Shown here: positions 40,048 to 47,782 of the stretch, in pieces
Numbering within the stretch: the stretch's first letter is position 1
Layout of the letters: the number at the start of each line of letters is the position of its first letter
DNA from: JAAYTD01 sp964472015
GTDB lineage: Bacteria; Bacteroidota; Ignavibacteria; Kapaibacteriales; UBA2268
DNA length: 64,000 bases
NCBI GenBank assembly: GCA_964472015.1
Contig: CAYYIP010000008.1
Location: 36,956 to 100,955 of the forward strand
Reading direction: 5' to 3'
Position numbers and translations under genes: made by a program
The notes under the pieces: model-generated
What the model was told of the DNA's origin: nothing
What the model saw: the letters and a program-made list of their open reading frames with translations, nothing else
Database searches by the model: none

Positions 40048-40169
40048 TAAAAATAGTTATTAAAAATTTAAGAAAAATTATTATATTTACAAAAGAAGTT
40101 TACTTACAGCAAAAAATAGAATAACAAATAAAATTTCATTTCATTATATTAAAATATCAAAAAATTAAA

Positions 40170-40565
40170 ATGGATATAAAAAGAGTTTCACCGAAATGGA
40201 TTAAGCATTTAGAAGAAAACGAGATATTTGTTTTCGGCAGCAATCTTTCTGGGTTACATGGTGGTGGTGCAGCAAAATTAGCTATGAATTGGGGTGCGGT
40301 TTGGGGCAAAGGAGTTGGTCTGCAGGGCCAAACATACGCAATTCCAACTATGCAAGGCGGAGTCGAGACCATAAAACCTTATGTCGATGAATTTATAATA
40401 TTTGCAAAAGAGCACTCTGAATTAAAATTTCTCGTTACAGAGATTGGCTGTGGCATTGCGGGATTTACCGTAGAAGAAATTGCACCTCTATTCAAAAAAG
40501 CAATCGATGTGGAGAACATTTTCCTTCCAGAAAGTTTCTACAATGAACTGAAAGACAACAAATAA
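40170..40565 (+). CDS. Macro-like A1S_2505-family protein (phage-associated)
   Basis: 131 residues. EIFVFGSNLSGLHGGGAAKLAMNWGAVWGKGVGLQGQTYAIPT (about residues 17-60) is the nucleotide-binding patch of a small macro-domain-like family found in phages and mobile DNA, followed by VTEIGCGIAGFTVEEIAPLFKKA. Macro domains bind or hydrolyse ADP-ribose derivatives; activity here is inferred. Its base composition is visibly less AT-rich than the core genes, suggesting transfer. It may take part in the adjacent defence cluster, but this is conjecture. Confidence 0.8.
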   Translation: MDIKRVSPKWIKHLEENEIFVFGSNLSGLHGGGAAKLAMNWGAVWGKGVGLQGQTYAIPTMQGGVETIKPYVDEFIIFAKEHSELKFLVTEIGCGIAGFTVEEIAPLFKKAIDVENIFLPESFYNELKDNK

Positions 40566-40629
40566 GTAATATTAGTACTTGCAATTTCAGAACATTATAA
40601 TTTAGAATAGAACCATAAAAGTTGTAAAA

Positions 40630-40654
40630 AATAAAAAACTTTATTATTTATAAA
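40630..40654 (+). repeat. Left copy of a 25-bp direct repeat flanking the acquired block
   Basis: AATAAAAAACTTTATTATTTATAAA-type 25-mer (see positions) recurs exactly at 48751-48775. The two copies enclose the restriction-modification and NifX/MinD genes. The sequence is AT-rich, so chance similarity is not excluded. Confidence 0.55.
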
Positions 40655-40722
40655 TTACAAATATTTATTTAATTTTGTAAAAAACTAAATTAATGAACAA
40701 CTAACACATTACAACAAGTTGA

Positions 40723-40730
40723 TATATTTG
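40723..40730 (+). promoter_or_regulatory. TATATTTG -7-like element before the restriction-methyltransferase gene
   Basis: TATATTTG lies 21 nt before the ATG at 40752, which would give a leader of roughly 15 nt. No -33 TTTG is evident. Confidence 0.5.
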
Positions 40731-40751
40731 TAATTTTAAAATAAGAAACTA

Positions 40752-43055
40752 ATGGATAAATTAGAGATACAACAAAAAGACGGGAAAATATTCGCTCCGC
40801 TAACGGGTAAATGGCTTATTGAAACGCCCGAAGAATTAGTAAGACAAGACTATATTTGTAAATTGGTTAACGAATACGGTTACTTACTTGACCAAATGGC
40901 ACAAGAGATTAAAGTGATAAGTTCAAGTCGTGGAACAGGAAGTGCGAGAGCCGATATTGTAATTTGGGCTTCTGTACAAGATAAAGCAGACCAAAAATCA
41001 CCTGTTATTGTAGTTGAGTGTAAAGCTCAAAATATTACAATCAAAGAAGAAGATTATTTCCAAGGACAAAATTATGCCTATTATTCAGGTGCAAAGTTTT
41101 TCATAACCACAAACGAGAAAGAAACTAAGTACTTCCAAGTTGTTCACGGTATTTTGCCAAAACGCCTTGGAAATGAAATTGTTGCAATTCCAACTGCTAA
41201 AGAGTTAAAAAATAACAAAAAAATTGAAGAACTTTTGAATTCTACAAAAGCATTTGAAAGAGACGAATTTGCTAAACTTCTTTTTGCTTGTCATAACATT
41301 ATTCGAAACAATGATAAGTATTCGCCGGAAATGGCATTTGATGAAATTTCTAAAATTCTTTTCATAAAAATTTGGTATGAACGCAAACAAGAAAAAGGAA
41401 GAATTTTTTCCTTAGAGCGTTTTAAAGAACTGAAAAAAGCATATGAAGAAGTTGCATCAAAAGATGCAAAACCTTTTTATCAAAATTTGTTTGATAGTGT
41501 AAAAAAAGACTATGCAACACAAGACCTTTTCGATCCAAACGATGTAATCAAATTGCGTGAAAACAGTATCGAATCTATAATTCAAAAATTAGAAAAATAT
41601 AATCTTTCTGATACTTCCGATGATGTAAAAGGAATAGCTTTTGAGGAATTCTTAGGCAAAACTTTCAGAGGAGAATTAGGGCAATTCTTCACGCCGAGAA
41701 CTATTGTAGATTTTATGGTTGAAGTGCTTGATCCCAAAGAAGGAGAAATTATTTGCGATCCTTGTTGTGGTTCGGGTGGTTTCTTAATTAAAGCCTTTGA
41801 GTATGTGAGAGAAAGTATTGAAAAGGACATTCAAGCCCAAAAAGAAAAAATCAAAGCCCAATACTTTGACGAAAATTTTGAGAAAGCTTCCGATGAAGAA
41901 AAAGAAGTAATTACCAAACGGGTAAATGAGCTTTTGACAAAACTTAATGAAGAACTCAATCCATCAAATACTAAATCAAGATTATACAATTTGAGTTTTT
42001 GGAGTATTTATGGCACAGATGCCAATCCACGAATGGCACGAACTGCCAAAATGAATATGATTATGCACGGAGACGGACACGGTGGTGTTCATCACAACGA
42101 TGGACTTTTGAATATAAACGGAATTTTTGAAAACCGTTTTGATATAATTCTTACTAATCCTCCATTTGGGGCAAGAGTTGCCAAAGATCAAAAAATTACA
42201 GAAGAAGATAAATATACTGACGAAGGGAAAATAAAATACTATACCGAACGCTACGGAGACGAATATAAACAAGCCTTAAAGCAAGTTACAGCCAACGTTA
42301 ACAAGTCAATTTTAGGACTTTATGAAACAGGAGCTTTCAGCAGTTTAACAGAAACGCTATTTATGGAACGTTGTATTAACCTGCTTAAACCGGGCGGACG
42401 TTTAGGAATTGTATTGCCGGAAGGTGTGCTAAACAACGCACAGGCAATGCAGAAAGTTAGAGACTACTTTGAAAGTAGAACTAAAATATTACTTATAGTT
42501 TCCATTCCGCAAGATGTATTTATTGCTTCGGGTGCAACTGTTAAGCCAAGTCTTGTTTTTCTAAAACGCTTTACTGAGCAAGAAGAAGCAGAGTATCAGA
42601 AAATTGTAAAAGAGGTAAGCGAAGCAAAAGAGAAGGAATTTAAACCAAAATATGATGCCATTGACAAAAAAGTTAAAGACAAGAATAAGGAAATTAAAAC
42701 GGAATCAGATAAAGAAAAAGTAAAAATACTTAATGAAGAATTTAAAGAACTGAAAATAAAAACAAAATCTGAACTTAAAAAACTTGATGAGGAAAAAGCG
42801 GCATCTATAAAAGCCGAAATAAAACAACGATTTGATTATCAAGTCCCTATTGCAGAAGTGGAAAAAGCAGGAATTGATAGCAAAGGAGCAAAATGTGAAA
42901 ATCAACTTGAGCCTTTGCGAGATGAGTACAATAAATACCGAAAAGCAAATAATCTTTGGAAAGAAGTTAAAAGACAGTTTACATATGAAATTTTTGATGA
43001 CAAATTGTCGCGTGTTTTTGTTGATGGAGAACCCGAAAAGTTTTGTGGAAAGTAG
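40752..43055 (+). CDS. Fused restriction-nuclease/N6-adenine methyltransferase (HsdM-like with HsdR_N domain)
   Basis: 767 residues. The first ~150 residues form an HSDR_N-type PD-(D/E)xK nuclease: RADIVIW with Asp68 and VVECKAQN with Glu89-Cys-Lys91. A helical HsdM_N-type linker follows, then the methyltransferase, with GQFFTPR (about 308-314), the SAM loop DPCCGSGGF (about 336-344) and the catalytic NPPFGAR (about 469-475). A Lys/Glu-rich coiled coil (about 610-690) ends the protein. A nuclease-methylase polypeptide paired with a separate specificity subunit is the BcgI-like (type IIB/IIG) arrangement. Standard HsdM lacks the nuclease and is about 500 residues. Less AT-rich than core genes. 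Confidence 0.9.
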   Translation: MDKLEIQQKDGKIFAPLTGKWLIETPEELVRQDYICKLVNEYGYLLDQMAQEIKVISSSRGTGSARADIVIWASVQDKADQKSPVIVVECKAQNITIKEEDYFQGQNYAYYSGAKFFITTNEKETKYFQVVHGILPKRLGNEIVAIPTAKELKNNKKIEELLNSTKAFERDEFAKLLFACHNIIRNNDKYSPEMAFDEISKILFIKIWYERKQEKGRIFSLERFKELKKAYEEVASKDAKPFYQNLFDSVKKDYATQDLFDPNDVIKLRENSIESIIQKLEKYNLSDTSDDVKGIAFEEFLGKTFRGELGQFFTPRTIVDFMVEVLDPKEGEIICDPCCGSGGFLIKAFEYVRESIEKDIQAQKEKIKAQYFDENFEKASDEEKEVITKRVNELLTKLNEELNPSNTKSRLYNLSFWSIYGTDANPRMARTAKMNMIMHGDGHGGVHHNDGLLNINGIFENRFDIILTNPPFGARVAKDQKITEEDKYTDEGKIKYYTERYGDEYKQALKQVTANVNKSILGLYETGAFSSLTETLFMERCINLLKPGGRLGIVLPEGVLNNAQAMQKVRDYFESRTKILLIVSIPQDVFIASGATVKPSLVFLKRFTEQEEAEYQKIVKEVSEAKEKEFKPKYDAIDKKVKDKNKEIKTESDKEKVKILNEEFKELKIKTKSELKKLDEEKAASIKAEIKQRFDYQVPIAEVEKAGIDSKGAKCENQLEPLRDEYNKYRKANNLWKEVKRQFTYEIFDDKLSRVFVDGEPEKFCGK

Positions 43056-43078
43056 TGTTAACAAAAGAAATTAAAATA

Positions 43079-44413
43079 ATGACAAAAACAGAACATATAT
43101 ACGAATATCTAAAATTTGTAAACTTTAAAGACTTTTTCTTGTGGGATGTGAAACGGTTTGTAGCAGAGCGAATAACATCTAACTTTCCAATAGTTTCATT
43201 AGGCAAATACATTAAGGAAGAAAATACTAAAATCAGACCTGCATTAGAACCTGAAAAGGAACATAAAATTTTAGGTGTAAATAATATTGATGGAATATTT
43301 GATGCATACACTCAATTAGGAAAGGAAATAAAGCAACCTTACAAAATAATGAAAGATGGTTTTTTAGCTTATAATCCTTATCGTATAAATGTGGGTTCAA
43401 TAGGATTAAAAAGCAATGAACATAAAAACGACCTAATAAGCTCTGCTTATGTAGTTTTTTCTTGTAAAAATGGCTTAAACCCTGAGTTTTTATATAAGCT
43501 TTTCAAAACAGATAGGTTTAATAAAGTTATTCGTGATAGTACAACAGGTTCAGTAAGGCAAAATCTTACAATTGATATTTTACGGTCTTTAGAAATCCCC
43601 TTACCGTCCTTAACCGAGCAAGCAGAAATTTTAGCTGAGTATAATGCAAAAATAGAAGAGACAAATGAAGCTGAAAACAACGGAATAGAACAGCTTAATA
43701 TTTTTCAACAAAGGTTAATAGAACTCCTTAAAATTGAAATACCGAAGAAAAATGAACGAATTAAGAAATTCCTATATTTTGAAAATTTTGCGAACCTAGA
43801 AAGATGGGACGTATGGAATAACAAAGATTTACCTTTCTCGAAAGCCTATGACAATGTTGAATTTGAAAAAATTATATCCAGTAGTCCTATGTATGGTGCA
43901 AACACAAAATCAGCAAAAACTAATTCTGATATAAGATATTTAAGGATTACTGATATTAACGAAGATGGTAGTTTAAATGAAGAAGTAGTTCAAGCTAAAG
44001 ACGAAGATCCTAAATATTTACTCGAAGAAAATGACTTCTTATTAGCTCGTTCAGGTACTGTTGGAAAGTCATTTTTATATAAATCAAAATTTGGGAAGTG
44101 CTTATTTGCTGGATACTTAGTTAAATACAAGTTAAATACAGAAAAGGTAATTCCTGAGTATGTTTTTGCATATACAAAAGGCATAATTTTTAGAGAATGG
44201 ATTAAATCAAATCAACGGATATCAGTACAACCTAATATTAACGGACAAGAATATTTGAAATCTCCATTTGTTTTACCTGATAAATCAGTTCAGCAAAAGG
44301 TAGTCGAAGAGTTTAAATATAGAACGGAAAATTACTATATATTTAAAGAGCAGGCACGACAACTAAAAGAACAAGCTATAAAAGATTTTGAGGCAAAAAT
44401 ATTCAAGAACTAA
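43079..44413 (+). CDS. hsdS: Type I-like specificity subunit (HsdS) with two target-recognition domains
   Basis: About 444 residues from the ATG at 43079; the frame extends to 43043 only through a TTG that overlaps the upstream gene, so the ATG is preferred. Two Methylase_S domains are seen. The first ends RQNLTIDILRSLEIPLPSLTEQAEILAEY (about 171-199), and the second has DFLLARSGTVGKSFLY and ends in GQEYLKSPFVLPDKSVQQKVVEEF. A helix separates them and another closes the protein, the usual pseudo-symmetric HsdS layout. It chooses the bipartite DNA site for the fused enzyme encoded 23 bp upstream. No hsdR gene is present in the window. Confidence 0.93.
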   Translation: MTKTEHIYEYLKFVNFKDFFLWDVKRFVAERITSNFPIVSLGKYIKEENTKIRPALEPEKEHKILGVNNIDGIFDAYTQLGKEIKQPYKIMKDGFLAYNPYRINVGSIGLKSNEHKNDLISSAYVVFSCKNGLNPEFLYKLFKTDRFNKVIRDSTTGSVRQNLTIDILRSLEIPLPSLTEQAEILAEYNAKIEETNEAENNGIEQLNIFQQRLIELLKIEIPKKNERIKKFLYFENFANLERWDVWNNKDLPFSKAYDNVEFEKIISSSPMYGANTKSAKTNSDIRYLRITDINEDGSLNEEVVQAKDEDPKYLLEENDFLLARSGTVGKSFLYKSKFGKCLFAGYLVKYKLNTEKVIPEYVFAYTKGIIFREWIKSNQRISVQPNINGQEYLKSPFVLPDKSVQQKVVEEFKYRTENYYIFKEQARQLKEQAIKDFEAKIFKN

Positions 44414-44510
44414 TCAATAACTGCTACGCTATAGCTACACATTGCCAATTCCCATAACATTATAGCCAAAATAAAAATATTGCAAAAAAATCAAAAAGTT
44501 TTTCAAATTA

Positions 44511-44524
44511 TGAACATTTGTTCA
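44511..44524. promoter_or_regulatory. 14-bp palindrome TGAACATTTGTTCA, candidate operator
   Basis: The hexamer TGAACA is mirrored by TGTTCA around TT. It lies about 20 nt before the -7 box of the DUF134 gene and contains its TTTG -33-like element, so a bound repressor or activator would act on that promoter. The DUF134 protein itself is a candidate binder. Confidence 0.5.
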
Positions 44525-44543
44525 AAACTTTTTCGTATATTTG
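44517..44543 (+). promoter_or_regulatory. Bacteroidota promoter TTTG-N15-TATATTTG for the DUF134-NifX-MinD operon
   Basis: TTTG at 44517-44520 and TATATTTG at 44536-44543, spaced 15 nt, a little tight. The element lies about 38 nt before the start of the DUF134 gene. A GTAC/GTATAC inverted stretch overlaps the downstream edge. Confidence 0.5.
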
Positions 44544-44581
44544 TACGTATACTTATAGAGTAATTCAAAAAAATAAAGCTT

Positions 44582-44989
44582 ATGGCACGTCCAAAACAGT
44601 GTAGAAGAATAAAATCACAGCCCCTAATGTCAGGATTTAAACCGTTCGGCATTCCTCGTTCGGTAACGGGAGAAGTCGTTTTGCAATACGATGAGTATGA
44701 AGCTATTCGATTGTTAGATTATGAGGGCTTGTTGCAAGAGGAAGCAGCTGAGCGAATGAACGTATCGCGTCCGACACTCACGCGGATTTATGCGAAGGCG
44801 AGGCAAGCGGTTGCCGAAGCATTTGTGGAAGGAAAAACATTAGTAATTGAAGGTGGAAATGTAGATTTTGGCGGAAAAAGGTATCGTTGTCGTCGCTGTA
44901 ATATGTTATTAGATGACACTACCTGCAAGCAACAACATTCTTGCGGAAATCGCAACAGATATGGAAGAGTGAAGATTTTAAACCAATAA
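44582..44989 (+). CDS. DUF134 (UPF0251) predicted DNA-binding regulator
   Basis: 135 residues. The N-terminus MARPKQCRRI, then FKPFGIPRS, YDEYEAIRLLDYEGLLQEEAAERMNVSRPTLTRIYAKAR (helix-turn-helix, about residues 39-77), and a C-terminal CRRC..CKQQHSCG cysteine cluster (about 99-119) that may bind metal. The DUF134 family is found next to NifX-type metal proteins in many anaerobes and is the likely operon regulator. A candidate palindromic operator lies upstream. First gene of the cluster to 48655. Confidence 0.9.
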   Translation: MARPKQCRRIKSQPLMSGFKPFGIPRSVTGEVVLQYDEYEAIRLLDYEGLLQEEAAERMNVSRPTLTRIYAKARQAVAEAFVEGKTLVIEGGNVDFGGKRYRCRRCNMLLDDTTCKQQHSCGNRNRYGRVKILNQ

Positions 44990-45019
44990 CTTAGGTACAA
45001 ACATTAAAAGATAGCTAAA

Positions 45020-45850
45020 ATGAGAATTCTAGTATTATCGGACAATATAACATCGGAGACAGATTTTGAAACCGAACACGGTTTATCTATTTACCTCGAA
45101 GCGGATACTTATAAATGTCTACTTGATGTGGGAGCATCAGATTTGTTTGCACGTAATGCTAAGCTTATGAATATTGATTTGAGCGATATTGATTATCTCT
45201 TTATTTCTCATGGACATGCTGATCATATAGGCGGATTGTCGGCTTTTTTAGAGATAAACGAAAAAGCTAAAATAATTCTCTCTTCGCAAGTATTAAATCG
45301 GAAGTTTTATTCTACGAGAGGCGAATTGAGAAAAATAAGTATCGATTTTGATTTTGAAACTATCAAAGAACGACTCATTACAGTTGATGAAAAAGTTTTG
45401 TTTGAAAAGGACATAGCTCTTTTTAAGGTTGAAACAATAAAACATCCGATGCCGAAAGCTAATTGTACGCTTTTTAAAAATGGCGACAATGGATTGATAA
45501 ACGATGATTTTGCACACGAACTAATTATTACATTTGGAAAAGAGAGACGATTTGTTTTTACAGGTTGTGGACACCGCGGTTTGTTAAATATCTTGGAGAG
45601 TGTAAATGCTGAAATAGAATATCCAATAAATTACGTGATGGGTGGATTCCATTTGTTGGATAGTCAAAATAACATTGAATTTGAAACTGCGGAAGAGATA
45701 GAGAGTTTAGGGCAAATCTTAAAGCAAAATTTCCCTTTAACTTGTTTTATAACAGGACACTGTACCGGCAAGACTGCTTTTAACCAGTTGAAGAACATAT
45801 TAGGAGAACGGCTTATACAGTTTTATGTCGGATATGAATTAGAGATTTAA
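45020..45850 (+). CDS. Metallo-beta-lactamase-fold hydrolase (COG1237-like)
   Basis: 276 residues. The metal site is complete: SHGHADHIGG (about residues 63-72), TGCGHRG (about 181-187), GGFHLLD (about 212-218) and TGHCTGKTAF (about 248-257). The pattern with GCGH and TGHCTG is that of the COG1237 subgroup, sometimes annotated as a methanopterin-related enzyme. Substrate unknown. It lies 30 bp behind the DUF134 gene and 58 bp before the first NifX-like gene; such enzymes recur in NifX/MinD clusters. Confidence 0.85.
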   Translation: MRILVLSDNITSETDFETEHGLSIYLEADTYKCLLDVGASDLFARNAKLMNIDLSDIDYLFISHGHADHIGGLSAFLEINEKAKIILSSQVLNRKFYSTRGELRKISIDFDFETIKERLITVDEKVLFEKDIALFKVETIKHPMPKANCTLFKNGDNGLINDDFAHELIITFGKERRFVFTGCGHRGLLNILESVNAEIEYPINYVMGGFHLLDSQNNIEFETAEEIESLGQILKQNFPLTCFITGHCTGKTAFNQLKNILGERLIQFYVGYELEI

Positions 45851-45908
45851 ACCGATAAATAAAGGTTTTATATATTAGTATTATCAACATTAAATAAAAA
45901 TAATCATT

Positions 45909-46214
45909 ATGAAAATTGCAATTGTATCAGAAAAAAACAGTTTAGACGCACAAATTGACAGTCGTTTTGGGCGTTGTGCTTATTTTGCTATATATGATAC
46001 TGATAGCAAAACTACCGAATTTTTTCCTAACCCGGCAAAAGATTCCCCTGAGGGAGCTGGTCCAGAAGCTGTGAAGTTCATCGCATCGAAAGAGGCAAAG
46101 AAAGTTGTAGCACCTGAGTTTGGAAAAAAAGCAGAAGATATGTTAAATAAGCTTCAAATTGAAATGGTAAATGATAAAGATAAAACTATTTCGGAAATCA
46201 TAAAAGAGTTTTAA
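45909..46214 (+). CDS. NifX/NifB-associated (dinitrogenase FeMo-cofactor-type) metal-binding protein, copy 1
   Basis: 101 residues. MKIAIVSEKNSLDAQIDSRFGRCAYFAIYD is the fold start, with the Phe-Gly-x-Cys turn (about 21-24), followed by EGAGPEAVKFIASKEAKKVVAPEFG, where other members carry a glycine-rich G..A...L...G cofactor-binding pattern. In Desulfovibrio the related ORP protein binds a Mo-Cu cluster. No nitrogenase genes are near, so nitrogen fixation is not implied. Operon member, 42 bp before the DUF5320-like gene. Confidence 0.9.
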   Translation: MKIAIVSEKNSLDAQIDSRFGRCAYFAIYDTDSKTTEFFPNPAKDSPEGAGPEAVKFIASKEAKKVVAPEFGKKAEDMLNKLQIEMVNDKDKTISEIIKEF

Positions 46215-46256
46215 ACAAACTAATTAATTAATAATTAAAAAAAAAGGAGATGGATT

Positions 46257-46508
46257 ATGCCAGGATTTAATCGACAAGGTCCAATGGGAGAAGGTCCGAT
46301 GACTGGACGTAAATTGGGCAAATGCACTAATTATGGTGCTGAAAATATAGGTTCTACAGAAGAACAGGTAAATGAAAATGTAGGAAGAGGTCGCGGAATG
46401 AGAAGAGGAAGAGGTCGCGGTTTTGGTCGCTGTTCCGCTGGACAAGCTGAAGGTCGTGGACTTGCACAAAGACGCGGGTTCGGACAAGGTAGAGGTCGAA
46501 ACAAATAA
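46257..46508 (+). CDS. DUF5320-like small Gly/Arg-rich protein
   Basis: 83 residues. The opening MPGFNRQGPMGEGPMTGRKLGKC is the DUF5320-type signature seen beside NifX-family genes. The rest is an Arg/Gly-rich tail (RGRGMRRGRGRGFGRCSAG) ending GQGRGRNK. It has a strong AAGGAG ribosome site 7 nt before its ATG, the best in the operon. Probably cytoplasmic; function unknown, possibly a metal or nucleic-acid carrier, as the basic charge allows. Confidence 0.85.
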   Translation: MPGFNRQGPMGEGPMTGRKLGKCTNYGAENIGSTEEQVNENVGRGRGMRRGRGRGFGRCSAGQAEGRGLAQRRGFGQGRGRNK

Positions 46509-46564
46509 GGTAGAGATATCGAAAATAATTAGATTTTTATAACAATATTAAAATTTAAATAACT

Positions 46565-46927
46565 ATGACACAAAAAATAGCTATCCCGATGGAAAACGGG
46601 AAACTTTCTACACATTTCGGACATTGCGAATATTTCGCGATTATTGATGTACAAGAAAAAAAAATTGCAGAAATAACAAAACAGGTGCCACCTGAGCATA
46701 AACCGGGCGTGTACCCAAGATGGATTGCTTCGTTTGGGGTTACCGATGTAATCACAGGCGGTATAGGGCAACGAGCTATTGACCTGTTTAACGAACAGGG
46801 AATTAACGTATTTGTAGGAGCTCCTGTGAAAAGTGAGGAGGAAATTGTTAACGAATTTTTAGCTGGGAAATTATCCCTAAACGCTAACTATTGTAATCAT
46901 GACGGCGATCACCATAGCCATTGCTAG
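46565..46927 (+). CDS. NifX/NifB-associated metal-binding protein, copy 2
   Basis: 120 residues, with MENGKLSTHFGHCEYFAIID (FGHC turn) and FGVTDVITGGIGQRAIDLFNEQGINVF, the full glycine-containing pattern missing from copy 1. The C-terminus ends in a His-rich tail (CNHDGDHHSHC) suitable for metal loading. Its last 29 bp overlap the start of the following ATPase gene in another frame, implying translational coupling. Copies 1 and 2 share the fold but differ strongly in sequence, so they are not a recent duplication. Confidence 0.9.
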   Translation: MTQKIAIPMENGKLSTHFGHCEYFAIIDVQEKKIAEITKQVPPEHKPGVYPRWIASFGVTDVITGGIGQRAIDLFNEQGINVFVGAPVKSEEEIVNEFLAGKLSLNANYCNHDGDHHSHC

Positions 46928-47780
46928 CGGCAAAGGAGGCACAGGAAAAACGTTTATATCTACCAACCTATTCAACTCATTACAAGATAGTGAGTTGAAT
47001 ATGGCTTTGGTGGATTGCGACGCAGAAGCACCTAATGACAAGGAGTTTTTGAAGGAAGGAGAACTGCAAAGTACGCAAGCAGTTATGCAAAAGGTGCCGG
47101 TTATTGACAAATCAAAATGCACCTATTGTGGAAAATGCGACGAGTATTGTAACTTCAACGCCATCTTTTTTATTGGGAAATCATCAATCATTGAGGTACT
47201 TGAGGAACTTTGTCACGGATGCGGAGCTTGTTCCGTTGCGTGTAAATATGGAGCTATATCGGAAAAAGATAATATTTTAGGTCATATTAATCGATATCGC
47301 TTTGCAACTGGCAACGAGCTGATTGAAGGTAGAATGGAAGTTGGAGTTCACGTATCGATAGAAATTATAAAAGAATCGATTAAGGCTGCCGATAAATTCG
47401 ATTTGGTACTGCTTGACTCCCCTCCTGGTACCGGTTGTCCGTTTATTCAAACAGTTTACAAAGCCGATTACGTGGTTTTAGTAACTGAACCTACCCCATT
47501 TGGACTTAGCGACTTAAAACAATCAATAGAGATTTTAAAAGAGATGCAAATACCGTGTGGAGTTATTATTAATAGAGCAGATATGGGAGCAGATGATGTA
47601 TGTAACTACCTAAAACAGGAGAACATTCCTTTGTTAATGAGCGTGCCGTTTGATAGAGAAATTGCGGTTGCCTACTCAAAAGGCGAGTTGATTACCAATC
47701 TGAACTCCGATTGGAGAACAAAATTTAATCACTTGTACTACACCATAAAAGAAGAGTTTCAAAAAATTAAGATAAAATAA
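46899..47780 (+). CDS. MinD-superfamily ATPase with inserted ferredoxin domain, copy 1
   Basis: 293 residues. The deviant Walker A is ASGKGGTGKTF (about residues 9-19), DCDAEAPN is the A'-like switch, and DSPPGTGCP the Walker B region. Between them sit two 4Fe-4S motifs: CTYCGKCDEYC (about 68-78) and CHGCGACSVAC (about 98-108). This is the COG1149 type, ATP-hydrolysing metal-cluster carriers that accompany NifX/ORP proteins. Its start overlaps the preceding NifX copy. Confidence 0.92.
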   Translation: MTAITIAIASGKGGTGKTFISTNLFNSLQDSELNMALVDCDAEAPNDKEFLKEGELQSTQAVMQKVPVIDKSKCTYCGKCDEYCNFNAIFFIGKSSIIEVLEELCHGCGACSVACKYGAISEKDNILGHINRYRFATGNELIEGRMEVGVHVSIEIIKESIKAADKFDLVLLDSPPGTGCPFIQTVYKADYVVLVTEPTPFGLSDLKQSIEILKEMQIPCGVIINRADMGADDVCNYLKQENIPLLMSVPFDREIAVAYSKGELITNLNSDWRTKFNHLYYTIKEEFQKIKIK

Positions 47781-47782
47781 TT

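Larger units (their letters stand above)
39753..40169 (+). other. 417-bp gap with terminator and small inverted-repeat element
   Basis: After the terminator the sequence is AT-rich and gene-free, except for a higher-GC 64-bp patch (39984-40047) bounded by TTACGACGAA and TTCATCGTAA, and a 30-codon ORF at 39971-40063 crossing it that may be a gene remnant. No promoter could be fixed for the macro-like gene at 40170. Confidence 0.5.

Noticed and set aside
42705..43311. Minus-strand Phe/Ile-rich frames opposite hsdM and hsdS
   Set aside because: They are shadows of Lys-rich coding sequence on the plus strand with no independent signals.
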